This document shows, in pieces, positions 32,556 through 44,195 of a DNA stretch of 64,000 bases. Made by a program: the position numbers and the translations under genes. This DNA comes from Torymus aiolomorphi (taxonomy: Eukaryota > Arthropoda > Insecta > Hymenoptera > Torymidae), in NCBI GenBank assembly GCA_036365515.1, contig CM070874.1:162584797-162648796 (forward strand), written 5' to 3'. The notes below the pieces were generated by a model. That model did not search any database and was not told the origin of the DNA. It was given only the letters and a program-made list of their open reading frames with translations. Each line of letters starts with the position of its first letter. The first letter of the stretch is position 1.

Positions 32556-32935
32556 GCATAGAGTCACTTAAACATGCGCAAGTACATGACGGAGACGTTA
32601 GTTGTGCTGGGATGCAACTACGAAGACGACAAGTACGAAGACGCGCTTAAAGCCTACGAGAATTGCCTGACCACAGTACCTTACGACAGAAAGGCCATGA
32701 ACTCGATCGAGTACATCAACGGCAAAACAAACCTGTCAATCAGCATCACCATCGAAACTTTCGAACCGTTATAATCTTTCGAAAGCAAGGGCGACGATAT
32801 GGAATCGAAAAAGGAAAAGAAAAAATGCAAAAAGGAGCGAAATGCGTCTCGAAAAAACACCAACGATGGATTGTCTCCGTTTTTGGGGTCCAAGTCGAAG
32901 TACTGCATGCACAGCTTTATCAAACACCTGCTTTA
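32556..32935 (+). pseudogene. TTC14: TTC14-like tetratricopeptide pseudogene fragment
   Basis: The frame from 32574 reads RKYMTETLVVLG then YEDDKYEDALKAYENCLT, a tetratricopeptide repeat of the kind at the end of TTC14, followed by NSIEYINGKTN. A stop at about 32772 is followed in another frame by a lysine-rich segment (MESKKEKKKCKKERNASR), like the basic C-terminal tail of TTC14. The upstream repeats are absent. Without introns and with a frame change it is probably a processed pseudogene. The identification rests on memory of the TTC14 pattern. Confidence 0.4.
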
Positions 32936-33162
32936 AACCACGTTGTGCAAAAGCAGAAAATTCCGTGTAATTAACAGACCGAATCTAAAATAGTAAATTG
33001 CAATTTAAATAATTTCAATAATTATTACAAATTAAATAATTATTACAAATATAAGAATCATTAATCTTTAATTATTAATCAAGTAATACTTAATTTATTT
33101 GTGTCATCTAATCTGTTATTTACCCGGCTGATTCCCGGGCTTGTTCACGTTTATAATGGCAC

Positions 33163-34560
33163 TGACAAAGAAATCACCCCAACCCGACCTCACCGATTTT
33201 GATAATTATTGGATATATTGTAGTACTTGAAAAAATATTCGACAGGTATTTTTTTTATCGGCCCATAAGGACTTTTAAGGGATGATCCACTCCCAAAGTC
33301 AACCCTCACAATTCATTTTTTTAGTATTTCTCAGCATGTAATGAATATTTATGAAAAAATCAATTGCGAAATATTCGTCTTAAAAAACTTCAAGTATGAG
33401 TAGTATTTATGACCAAAGGGGTTGCAACCCTTATTTTTAAATTAAAAAAAAACTGCATTTTTTATAAATATTTTTTTATAAATATCGAGGTTTAGTTTAA
33501 AACAAATTATAAAAAGTAGTTTTATGAACAGTGTCGAACATTAGTGTTGACGTGTTTCGGGATTTTTCAAAAATCAACCCCTAACTATCCTTAACTACCC
33601 CATACAGTGATATCGTTGACTTCCCCTAAAATTTAACAAGGAAGAAAATGAGACTTTGGACATTAAAATTGAATGAAAAACAAAAAAGATTTGTATTTCT
33701 TATTGAATTTTTTTTTAATGGACAAAATATACTTTTGCAAAATTGGAAATTTTCAAACAAAAATATTTTCCGTTATGTGAAGAACTCTACTTCCTGTCAT
33801 ATCAATTTTCAGATTGGAATGTGTAAATGAATTTTTGTAACAAATGTTCATAGCTTTAGGTCTAGTAAACCACTGGAGCCACCTTAAGTTCCAAGAGTGT
33901 TTGAAGAGTAAACTGGAGAACACCGACCATCGGTGAGACATCAGCCACCGTTTATGATTCATCGGTCATCACGCGTGCATCAGTCGCCGAGCGTGCTCCA
34001 GTCGTGGAGCGCAAGTAACCAGTCCTCAAGAGCGAGTCGTCAGGTGAACTTAAATAGACGAGAACCCACTCAGAAATTACAGGGTGAGGAGTACCTGTAT
34101 AAGTGAATAAAAAAAATTTTTTTCCTTAATCAATGTGTAAAATGAGCGTAATTTATAAGAAATAAAAATATATTTAATTGATTTTATTTATTAAGAGTAC
34201 CAAAAGGATGAAAAAAGCTAGCCCCAAAAGTGAATACCGAATATATTAGCAGTTCTCATTAAAATTCTTGATTAAAAAAAAAAATAAAAAATAATTACTG
34301 TATGATTGAAAAAGATAATAACATCAATTTTTTAATAAAACCAATATTTTTTAAGGGTGGAAACCACCCCTAAAATTTACCCTTAAAATCCTTTTTTTAA
34401 TACACCTTTTTATTTGATGCCATTTAATTGATGGTTTTTAATTAAATCAGGTATGAAAATATTTGTCGTTAAAAGCCTGATATATAAGGTATATTTATGA
34501 CCTAACGGATTTCAACCCTTATATTTATCAGCAGTTCTCATTAAAATTCTTGATTAAAAA
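33163..34560. repeat. Left inverted arm of a ~10 kb bracketed segment
   Basis: From CACCCCAACCCGACCTCACCG (about 33171) inward, long parts of this stretch are inverted copies of 42.1-43.19 kb, including the TTAGTGTTGACGTGTTTCGG block, GGTTGCAACCC and the stretch around AATAAAACCAATATTTT. A ~0.45 kb segment (about 33640-34085) is absent from the right arm and looks inserted. Each arm contains two related sub-blocks. Confidence 0.7.
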
Positions 34561-35750
34561 GATAAAAACTAATTCAATATTAATATTTACTTGATTAAAG
34601 GCATATGTTATTTTTGCATCCTTATCTTATCCTGCTGTTGCCGGACGCTGCTATGTAGTATAACGGGCTAGTCGGCGCATAGGTTCGTTACCGGACTGCC
34701 TTACCGGCACTGGCTGCGACAATTAGTGTCGTATGTAGCATTGTACTGCTAGTCCGGTGATAGCCCGGCGGTACGGGCACTTGTTTGTCACCCGGATGAA
34801 TCGAGTTCGATTCCCGATGTCTCCGCTTCCCTTTTTTCATTTATTTTCAAAATCCTTAATCCGTTACAGTAGATATGGCACTATGTAGACTAGATATCCA
34901 AACATAAGGATCGTTGAAAACAATTTTGTATATTCGTAAAAACATTCTGCTATAATCCATTATTGACAACAATTCAAGAGAAGTAAAGCATTTTTTAAAA
35001 TATAGTACTGAATTAAAAAATACACACACTTATTTTTTAAACTTAAATTTTAAAATATAGTACTGAATTAAAAAATACACACACTTACATATTTACATAC
35101 GAATTTGTCGAGCTCAGGAAATATAATTAATAAGAATAAGAAGAAAATTTATTGTTAACTACGTAAGTATTACCATATATGTATCAATCTATAATTTTAT
35201 TATTTTATTTGAATATTTTCACTGATTGAAATAAATATAAACTTTTTTATCAAATTTAAAAATAATGTGTTTTCAAGTTTTTATAGTGAACATTTTTATT
35301 TTCTTAATTAATCAAATCTTACATAGTATGAATATTGATTTTTTTTATTTTGATTTATAACACAGGTTACAAAAAAAAGTTGTCTGGATCCGGGGTCACA
35401 TCATATTTTTGCTGTTTATTTTTGATGCTGAATTTTATATTTATTTCAAAATCATGACGTGATAGATAAAAACTAAAAATGATTAAAATACACAATCTAC
35501 AAGAAAAGTCTGGTCTTACTTCAGATGTAAGCATCCAGCTGAAAATAGTTCTAGGGGAGAAGCGGCATGATCGCACCTAACCTTTGTCCTTGATCATTTA
35601 AATGAAAAAATATTTCAAACACAAAATGAACCATACGTGAAGATAGCCAAACATCTACTGTATCAAACTAAAAACTTTTTTACAGCATAGCATTTACAAT
35701 TTATTGAATATAAACGATTTATTAAAAAAAAAAATTTGCGCCATTCAACC
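34561..35750. other. AT-rich stretch with a short tandem duplication
   Basis: No gene seen. Two 41-bp direct copies around AAAATATAGTACTGAATT lie at 34994-35034 and 35047-35087. The tRNA-like unit (34750-34838) is listed separately. Confidence 0.55.
34750..34838 (+). repeat. tRNA-Asp-like sequence, probably SINE head or pseudo-tRNA
   Basis: The stretch holds an A-box-like TAGCCCGGCGG with a perfect GCCC/GGGC D-stem, a TTGTCAC loop with a GTC anticodon, and a B-box-like GAGTTCGATTCCC with a nearly paired T-stem, followed by six Ts. The acceptor and anticodon stems do not pair well, so it is not a good tRNA gene. A tRNA-derived SINE or pseudogene fits. Confidence 0.35.
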
Positions 35751-35755
35751 CGCCG

Positions 35756-36888
35756 CACAGTGGGAAAAAATGGACAAAATTCTTGTGATAACTCAATTCT
35801 CAACGAAACTTCACCAAAATTGGTATACGTATTCAGAGGATACTACAGAACAACCTCTCACTGCGAAAATCATATTTTTGTATTCATAAAAATTTTGAGG
35901 TTAGGTACGGACCTTATAACGATATTTATACAGGTAATGTAGACTAAAGACATAAATTACTTGATAAATGATAAACATAAATACATAAATCTTAAACCCA
36001 ACAAAGCCAAGCCCACAAAACCCATAAACCCTAAATCCATAAACCCTAAACCCATAAACCCTAAACCCATAAACCCTAAACCCATAAACCCTAAACCCAC
36101 AAACCCTAAACCCACAAACCCTAAACCCACAAACCCTAAACCCACAAACCCTAAACCCACAAACCCTAAACCCATAAACCCTAAACCCATAAACCCTAAA
36201 CCCATAAACCCTAAACCCATAAACCCTAAACCCACAAACCCTAAACCCACAAACCCTAAACCCACAAACCCTAAACTCACAAACCCTAAACCCACAAACC
36301 CTAAATCCACAAACCCTAAACCCACAAACCCTAAACCCATAAACCCTAAACCCATAAACCCTAAACCCATAAACCCTAAACCCATAAACCCTAAACCCAT
36401 AAACCCTAAACCCATAAACCCTAAACCCATAAACCTTAAACCCATAAACCCTAAACCCATAAACCCTAAACCCATAAATCCTAAACCCATAAACCCTAAC
36501 CCATAAACCCTAAACCCATAAACCCTAAACCCATAAACCCTAAACCCATAAACCTTAAACCCATAAACCCTAAACCCATAAACCCTAAACCCATAAACCC
36601 TAAACCCATAAACCTTAAACCCATAAACCCTAAACCCATAAACCCTAAACCCTAAACCTATGAACCCACAAACTTTTACGTATCTAAAGTACATAAAATA
36701 GATGATAGAGTTAGAATTTTTCCGTTAAAAATATATTATCGCCGCTATTTATTTTTGGGCAATATTATCGTAATTTTCGCAGTGACACATTATTCTCTAG
36801 AAGATTAAGAGTATTTAAAAATAAAAATTATCAAGATTCGTCAAAAACTGAGCTGTCACAAGAATTTTGTCCATTTTTTCCCACTGTG
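35756..36888. mobile_element. Non-autonomous DNA element (MITE) with 5-bp duplication and an internal minisatellite
   Basis: The ends are inverted: CACAGTGGGAAAAAATGG continues for 33 bp perfectly and about 55 bp with mismatches. CGCCG flanks both sides (35751-35755 and 36889-36893) as a direct repeat. More than half of the interior is the CCCTAAA-rich minisatellite; the rest is AT-rich with no gene. The superfamily is not certain. Confidence 0.75.
36016..36660. repeat. 15-bp minisatellite CCCTAAACCCATAAA (about 43 copies)
   Basis: The unit is CCCTAAACCCATAAA with a frequent variant CCCACAAA. It joins the plant-type telomeric heptamer CCCTAAA to a near copy. Variants come in blocks: about five T-type, five C-type, four T-type, seven C-type, then mostly T-type, with a 14-bp unit at about 36497. 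Because 15 is divisible by three, long open frames appear on both strands (KPINPKP and GFMGLGF type); these are not genes. Confidence 0.95.
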
Positions 36889-36893
36889 CGCCG

Positions 36894-37440
36894 CTTGCGG
36901 ATTGATTGGTGCACACGTATATAGCTGTAGATCTCTTGCGCAAACTAATGTGCTGCACTTGCCCGAATAGACTTTCCACCTTTAACATCATTTATAGCAC
37001 TTTCCAACTTATCTTTGTCCCACTGGTTGTATTTTTTTGCAATCTTGCCCATCTAAATAATCATACCCTCAAAATATTTTCTCAAGGACGATATTACTTT
37101 ATACACACTTGCTGCGCGAGTAAAAACATAAAATAATGCACTTAATGCGTAATTGTAACAAGAGAATATAAGAATGCACTCATTTTGATAAATAAAAGCT
37201 AGGCGGTGTATTTTCATGCCTGCGCCAATCAAGCCGCTTCGGACTTTTTTATTATTTCAACTTATTTCCTAATTATAAATAAATAAATGTAATAATCGAG
37301 TTTTACTATATGAAAGTAAATAAATTAAATTATATTATGGCGTACTTGTTTTTATTATCATAGCATTTCAGATTTGTCAATTGATCAATTTCCAACATGA
37401 TACTAACCACATGAAAAGTGACTCAAAAATACTTTTCTTA
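36894..37440. other. AT-rich spacer
   Basis: No gene or repeat of note is visible. Confidence 0.5.
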
Positions 37441-38110
37441 ATATTTTATCAGATGTAATGGCAGGTGCGTCTGTGTGTGTATGTGCGCGAACACGGAGCT
37501 CGGATCGAACAGATCTCCGACGCACGGTATACACACAGGTAGTTGACCGAAAACATAAACATACCGCGGCCTTGGAGAAGGCAAGGCCGACAATTGCGGC
37601 ATGAGGATTCGCAAATAGAGTCGGGTTTGTCCTCGTATTTCTCCGGGGGCTTGCGTGTGTGTCTGTAGTTGCTCGCACGTGTAGCTGTGTGAAAAGTACC
37701 GAGCGCAACTACGACACATAATGAGCCCCGAAATGAAAACTCGCGACAACCTTGCGCGAGGGGGAAGGAGAGCGAGAGATAGAGCCCGGCTGTATCGCTT
37801 CTGCCGTAGCTGAGGCAGCTGCTCATCCCCCGCGCGCGAAGACTTGGAGAGAGAGTCAGAGTATAGTGCACGAGGGGGAGAGAGAGACGCCGCCGCGAGC
37901 GGTGCAATAGTGCAGCGAAGGAGAGAGAGAGACGCAGCACGGCGCCGAGAACCGCGTTCCCTCGTGGTTGAGAGAGAGGGAGAGAGAGCCACGCTCAACC
38001 ACGGCCGAGAGTGCAAGTGAGAGAAAGGGAGGGAGCATCGCGGCCGAAACCAGCTATGGCCAAGCCGACTCGCGGGAGCGAGAGAGAGAGAGCGAGAGCT
38101 CCCCGGCCGT
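37441..38110. other. GC/CpG-rich, GA-rich block; possible 5' UTR or promoter
   Basis: Composition is GC-rich with repeated GAGAGAGA runs and CGCCGCGAGCGG-type CpG clusters. Frames on the minus strand are compositional, with no domain. It continues in character at 38981-39620 beyond the inserted non-LTR fragment, so the two may once have been one block. Confidence 0.3.

Positions 38111-38164
<54 letters not shown>
38111..38164. repeat. (GA)n microsatellite
   Basis: An uninterrupted GA run of about 54 bp abutting the 3' end of the non-LTR fragment. Confidence 0.95.
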
Positions 38165-38167
<3 letters not shown>

Positions 38168-38169
<2 letters not shown>

Positions 38170-38980
38170 ATAGTTTTATTATCTGTACATTATGTTGTAC
38201 AAGTTAAATAAAGAGTAATATATATATAAATAAGTCTTACGCAAGGCAAAATATAGTTTTAAAGGAGCTAAGTATAAAGTTAAAGAAGCATAAACAGTGT
38301 GAGAGAAGCTAAATACAGTTAATTGCTCAGACAGAATATAATTGTATTATATGGATTCAAGGAGATGATGATGAAGTCGTGATTTGAAGTGAGGGATGGA
38401 GGTGATATCACGAAGGTGAGATGGTAAGGAGTTCCACAGATACGCCGAGCTGATGTGAAATGACCTTTTCAGTGTCTCTGTTTGACAGCTTGAGATGTCT
38501 AAGGCTGCCGCATTGCCTCTAACTGGACGAATAGTGAAACGGAAGTTGAAAAATGCTAACAGATATGATGGAGTAGCAGTGTTGAATAGCCTGCGCAGTA
38601 GGTTTGCTGCAAAATATTTTCTACGTCTAGATGTGGTTAGCCAGCCCAGTTCGCGTCTGTAGGGTGTGATGTGCTCACTTCTTCGCACACCATAGATGTA
38701 TCTAACACCAGTGTTGACAAGCTTTTGGAGTTTATCATCTAGATCCAATGTCAGGTCACAGTAAGCAAGACAACAGTAGTCTATGATTGGAAAGAGGAGC
38801 ATTAATATTAAGTGCTTACGTACATGAGGGAACGCACACGTCGGCTCGTCTGTGCGATATGGTCTTTCTAAGAGAGCTTGGAATCCAATATCACTCCCAG
38901 GATCCGTAGCGACGATTCGAAGACGATACGGTCACCACCTATATCTAGGTAGTTTCTGGCCACTGCCGATAGAGAGAGAG
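38168..38980 (-). pseudogene. Non-LTR retrotransposon, 3' fragment (end of RT domain)
   Basis: Minus-strand frames give DIGGDRIVFESSLRILGVIL and LDSKLS followed by SRRVRSLMY, then the frame 38347-38802 with LLFPIIDYCCLAYCDLT, LVNTGVRYIYGVRR and SSAYLWNSLPSHLRD. This is the end of an RT domain plus the C-terminal region of Jockey/I-group elements. At least one stop (after SKLS) and a frame change break it. It is 5' truncated at about 38980 and its 3' end meets the GA microsatellite; a shorter GA run (38968-38984) lies at the other edge. Confidence 0.75.
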
Positions 38981-39620
38981 AGAGACGCCGCAGCACACGG
39001 CAGCCAACACCGCCGAGAGTGTCCGCTCAAGCCCTGACTATAGGCGACGAAGGTAAGCCCTGGCCAGGCGATCACGTGCTCCCCCCCCCCGCGGACGACG
39101 AGCGTCAGGGGAGCGAGACCCGCGCGAGCGAGTGAGGCCGCCGACGCGCGCGCGAGAGACGATCGCGCGCGGCGATCGGCCTACGTCGGCGCGGGCGCAC
39201 CACCCGAATCGGCGCGTATCTAGAATACGCGCCGCGCGTGTACATGGTGAACAGCCTCCAGGGGCAATAAAGATAATTCGTTGCTTTTACTTGTTCGCGT
39301 ATTATTTCACGCATCCTACTTTCAATTCCCTATTCGGTGGCACGGTGAAGAATACCGCCGGTCTCCGCGGTCACGAGTACGGAGTACTCGCGTGATACTG
39401 AGTAGCAGGGGCAGCACGCTCGAGAGAGAGAGCGCGACGACGAAGTCGCGCGTTGTAACGGAGCGAAAAGGCGCGGCTGCTGCTGAAAGCAGCCGACGGC
39501 CAGCAACAGCACGGAGCTGACGGGCGGCTAATCGTCGAGGGTTGGCACGAGTAAGTGCTCGCGCCTGTCAATTGCTGCGCCGTTCATCGGCAAGTCGGCG
39601 TTGAGATATAGCGCACCGAG
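38981..39620. other. Second CpG-rich block
   Basis: Very CpG-rich (CGCGCGAGAGACG, GCGCGCGGCGATCGG) with a donor-like GACGAAGGTAAGC at 39046. Short frames without domains. It could be a host promoter/first exon, split from 37441-38110 by the non-LTR insertion. Confidence 0.3.
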
Positions 39621-40239
39621 GACAGCTTTTAGCCCGTTACACAGAATAGGCTCTAATATTAATGGCTTTGTGTGTTTATTAATTTTGTATCTTTAATTAA
39701 GAAAAACTAGCTTGCATGCCGAAAATCTGAATAATAATTCTAATAATTAGGTACGCCATCGAAACCGCTGTGGCAACCAAGCCGCTTCTCTCCTACTAAT
39801 TGTAAAAAAACCCTAGTGTAAATTTTTTTGACAATTGTTGATAATTATAGATAATCATTGACAAATATGAGAATATGTATGATAATTATTGTATAAATTT
39901 GGAATGAATTTGTTACATATAAAAAATTATTAATATTTAAATTTTGTTACTGATAATATGTGATGCTTATTTATGGTTGATAATTAATGATATTCTTTGA
40001 TAATTTATCATATAAGATATGATTATTTATGTTAGATAATTTATGATATTCTTTCATATATTATTCCTATAATTTTTTAAATGGTTTTATTTCGTATTTT
40101 TTGGGAAGATTATTTTCGCTTGGGTAGCTTTTTATTTGTTGTTAAACTTTGTAATTGTAAGAAAGAGTTTCAATTTATTGTTGATGTTTTATTTTCAAAC
40201 CTTACAAATACCAAATAGCGAGACTAATTTCAAAGAAAA
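39621..40239. other. AT-rich spacer with GATAAT words
   Basis: Repeated GATAATTATAGATAAT-like words occupy 39835-40050. No gene. Confidence 0.5.
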
Positions 40240-41822
40240 TGAATTATCAGAAAAACTGAAAAAATATTAATAGATGCCACGTATGAGTTTAATGATGTGG
40301 ACATAACTTTTGAGGAGACGTTGGATTTCCATGAAAATTATAAAGATACTAATGCCCAAATAATTGAAGATGAAGTACAACATCACTTTCCCGATCCTGA
40401 TTTTACACCAACAAATCAGGGTACGAATGATGCCGAAGAAATCACATTTGATTATAAAGAAAGAGCCGCAGAATATTGGAGAAGCGGAAAAAACAAAAAC
40501 TTAAAACTTGAAACTGTACAACACAGATACAAAAAGGTGTCATCCATCAGTTAACTTAAATGTTGGACGAAAACAATTAATAAACGTGGAACATACAGAG
40601 AAAAAATTGCGCAAATTTGCCAATACACTTTAGATAATTTAAAAGCTGCTATTGAAGCTGGTTCGATAGTGCATGATCGCGATGTACCTAAATGGGCGTT
40701 GCAAGCTCAAAAAATGCTCGGCTCTGAAAATGTAAGATTTAAGGCTTCTTCAAATTGGTTATAAAAATTTAGAAAAGCTCATCGTATAGTATCCAGAAAA
40801 ATAAATAAATTTATTACTAAAAAGCATTAGAAGGTGGTCAAGAACTTCAAACTAAGGCTGCTGCTTTTGTAACTGACGTTAAATCGTGTATACCAAAAAT
40901 TGGAATTTCAAATGTTTATAATTCAGATCAGAGTGGGTTTCAATTAGAAATACACTCGGGAAGAACATTAGCAGTTGAAGGAGAAAAGCAGGTGCAATAC
41001 CTGGTACAGTCAGTTTCGCCGACAACGCACAGTTATACAATTCAACCAACTATATCAGCTACTGGGAAACTTTTATCACCACTTTTTTTTAGTATTAAAA
41101 GAAAAAACTGGTCAACTGGGTTCTATAGTAGAATCTTCTTTATTCAGACCAACAAAGAAAACAAATATAAATGTGTATGTAGAAGCACCAAAATCTGGAA
41201 AATTAACTACAGGTGAGTATATTTTTGTTTATTATGAAAAATTTTTTGATAACATTTTCTTATTTTACATCATTTGAAAATTTGGTTAAAAGAAGTATTT
41301 TACCCGTATGTTGAGCCTCAATCTATACTTTTACTCGATTCTTGGAGTGGACATTGTGATAAAGCTATAGAGGAAACGGTGCCGGAGAACAAAATTGTTA
41401 ATATAAAAAAAATTCACACAGGAACGACAGGGAAGACCCAACCACTCGGTGTGTACGGATTTCGTATCTGGAAGAACTTCGTTCGACATCTTTCAGATCA
41501 AGTGATTTTGCTGGACTATGATATGAAACTCCATTTAAGAAATAACATTATAAAAATGCAATCTCTGGTCCATAATCAGCTTTCTTTACCAAGATATACA
41601 AATATTTTTAAATATTCTTGGTATAAAAGCGGCTACATTGATAAAAATCCAGATAAAGCTAATAATCCGGTTTATATTAGTTTTGGAGATTCTTGCAATA
41701 TAAAGTGCGAAGTAGAAGGATGTAACAACGTGGCTATAGTGCGATGTGGTTGGTGTAAAAAGTCATTATGTTTCCAACATTTTTTTGATGATTATCATTT
41801 CTGTGAATCATTTTTTAAATGA
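40240..41822 (+). pseudogene. pogo/Tc1-like (DDE_1) transposase, broken
   Basis: The frame 40297-40554 has FDYKERAAEYWRSGKNKNLK and QHRYKKVSSI, the DNA-binding start of a transposase family common in insects. Decayed frames follow (LDNLKAAIEAG, KWALQAQKML, AHRIVSRKI). The frame 41274-41822 has LLLDSWSGHCD (catalytic D), TQPLGVYGFRIWKNF (family motif QPLD, here G for D), LVHNQLSLPRYTN, and a cysteine/histidine end (CNNVAIVRCGWCKKSLCFQHFF). Several stops and frame changes break the gene. It stands just inside the right inverted arm, which probably belongs to the same element. Confidence 0.7.
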
Positions 41823-42109
41823 TATGTTATAATTCACCAATAAATAAAAAAAAGAAAAATATAGATTATTATGAAAAATAATTTTTAATTAATCTTGCAT
41901 AGTATCACGTAGGATAACTTTTACATACCCATATCAATGTATCTATATACAAATAATAATATATTTGTATCTATATTGAAATAATAATTAGACCTCATGT
42001 TACATTAGGCGTTTATTTTTGGGGGTGATCTTGTTCACCTATTTTGTACACTTTAATAAATAAAATTAATTGAACATATTTTTATTTGTTATAAAATACT
42101 CATTTTACA

Positions 42110-43190
42110 CATTGAACGACTTATAAGAAAAAAAAAATGTTTTCACCACTTATACATGTTCTATCACTGTCAGGGGTAGTTAAAGGTAGTTAGGGGTAGT
42201 TTTTTGATAAGTTCCGAAAGACGCAAACATATTCGAAATTATTAACGAAAGTGCTTTTAATAATTTTTTTGAATTTATACCCTGATTATTGTGATGAAAA
42301 AATATTCATAAAATATCGTAGTTTTTCAAAGTATAAAATAAGGGTTGCGACCCCTTAGGTCATAAATATACCTTATATATCAGGGTTTTTACGACAAATA
42401 TTTTCATACCTGATTTAATAAAAAACCATCAATCAAATGGTATCAAATAAAAAGGTGTATTAAAAAAAGAAATTTAAGGGTAAACTTTAGGGGTGATTTC
42501 CACCCCTGAAAAAATATTGGTTTTATTAAAATATTGATGTTATTATCTTTTTCAGCAATACAGTAATTATTTTTTTTTCTTAAGAAAGAATTTTAATGAG
42601 AAATGCTAATAATATATTCGGTATTCACTTTAGGGGGTAGCTTTTTTCATCCTTGTGGTACTCTTAATATATAAAATCTATTATATAAAAATATATTTTT
42701 ATTTCTTATAAATTATGCTCATTTTATACATTGGTTAAGAAAAAAATTTTTTTTTCACCACTTATACATGGTCTTTCGCTGTAAGGGGTAGTTAGGGGTT
42801 GATTTTCAAAAAATCCCGAAACATGTCAACACTAATGTTCGATACTGTTCACAAAACTATCTTTTATAATTTTTTATAATATTAATAAAAAATGTAGTTT
42901 TTTTTTTAATTAAAAAATAAGGGTTGCAACCCCTTTGGTCACAAATACGACTCATACTTTAAGTTTTTTAAGAGGAATATTTTCCAATTGATTTTTTCAA
43001 AAATATTCATTACATGCTGAGAAATAATAAAAAACGAATTGTGAGGGTTGACTTTGGGGGTAGATTTCACCCCTTAAAAGTCCTTGTGGGGCGATAAAAA
43101 AAATACGTGCCGAATATTTTTTCAAGTACTACAACATATCCAATAATTATCAAAATCGGTGAGGTCGAGTTGGGGTGGTTTCCTTGTGAG
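42110..43190. repeat. Right inverted arm of the ~10 kb bracketed segment
   Basis: This is the inverse of parts of 33163-34560 and ends in CGGTGAGGTCGAGTTGGGGTGG at about 43180. Two related sub-blocks, each with a GGGGTAGTTAGGGG and a GGTTGC(A/G)ACCCC word, lie in tandem (about 42165-42350 and 42780-42960). Confidence 0.7.
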
Positions 43191-44195
43191 TTCGTGTTCA
43201 GCCGTTACAGTTAGTATTAATCGATCATCTCGCAAGTCAATTTCCATTCACACAAGTATCATTAATGCACCAGAACAGTGATATTTTATTTCTGGATACC
43301 AGTAACTGGTAATATTTTCAAATGAAGATAGGCTTGTCACAGAAAAACAAATAAGAAACATCTATCTGTGGATAAGATAGTGGTTGAGCCTTACATAATT
43401 TTTTTGACCTGCTGTATCCGATAAGCCTAGACTTACTGGGATGCTATCACCGACGATTGGTGCCGAGTAGTTATAAAATCTGAAAAAAGAATTATCATGA
43501 GATATATTATATGTATTATTCTTGCAATCCTAGTCTTAAAACTTAAATATACTTTTGTACTATAAATAAAAAAATGACAACAGTTGCACCAATATCAAAT
43601 TTTAAATTTAACTCGCGCTTTTAAAACGCTTTTTCCCCATTTCACATCCGAAATGTTATTTTCACAAGGTAATCGTTAGAATGAATATAAAAGAATCATA
43701 GGCGCAAAAGAAATTAAAGAAAGTTTAATTAGATTATTAATTGAACTATAAATAGACATCTCAGAATACTCATTGGGCTAAAAAAACTGTTTTAATGATC
43801 AAGATCCAACGGACAAAAAGTGTACGCATATCATGGGCATTCTCCGAGAAAGCTGTCTGTTGTGTAGATCAGCAGTCAAGTCTTACACACCGTGCCGTCT
43901 CCAACGATGTACCATCCACACATTCGATCGATTTATCTGAATTCATTTGCTGCTGACGATGTTGCTCCTGCTGCTGCTTCTGAAAGAAATCACAACGGAT
44001 CAGAATTGCTTTAATAAAAATTCATTTTGCTCCTAGCTCCTTCCTTACAGGAAAAAAATAGGTTCTTAAAATAATAAAAAATATTTTTTTTTGGAATTTA
44101 TGTGATCAATCTGCGTAGCATTAAAGTAGATATAGATATATTCATGTATGTAAGAGAGAGAGAGCAACGCCGCGCGGCGCGAGCGAGCGCCTATT
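43191..44195. other. Mixed spacer with one possible exon
   Basis: Apart from the exon candidate at 43869-43979 I see no gene. A CGCGCGGCGCGAGCGAG patch lies at 44169-44190 just before the foldback arm. Confidence 0.45.
43869..43979 (-). CDS. Possible terminal exon of a host gene
   Basis: On the minus strand a good splice acceptor (TGATTTCTTTCAG, ending at 43980) is followed by 36 open codons and TGA. The peptide is glutamine-rich (KQQQEQHRQQQ) then more mixed (SIECVDGTSLETARC). No family is recognised. The evidence is a splice signal plus non-repetitive GC-richer sequence only. Confidence 0.25.
   Translation of the reverse strand, partial: KQQQEQHRQQQMNSDKSIECVDGTSLETARCVRLDC

Noticed and set aside
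34750..34838. Functional tRNA-Asp gene
   Set aside because: Acceptor and anticodon stems do not pair; a SINE or pseudo-tRNA fits better.
35957..36694. Long repetitive open frames on both strands (GFMGLGF, KPINPKP)
   Set aside because: They are a by-product of the 15-bp minisatellite and have no start context or domain.
37438..38016. Minus-strand frames of 160-190 codons in the GC-rich block
   Set aside because: Serine/arginine-rich composition from GA and CG runs; several frames overlap equally, no domain.
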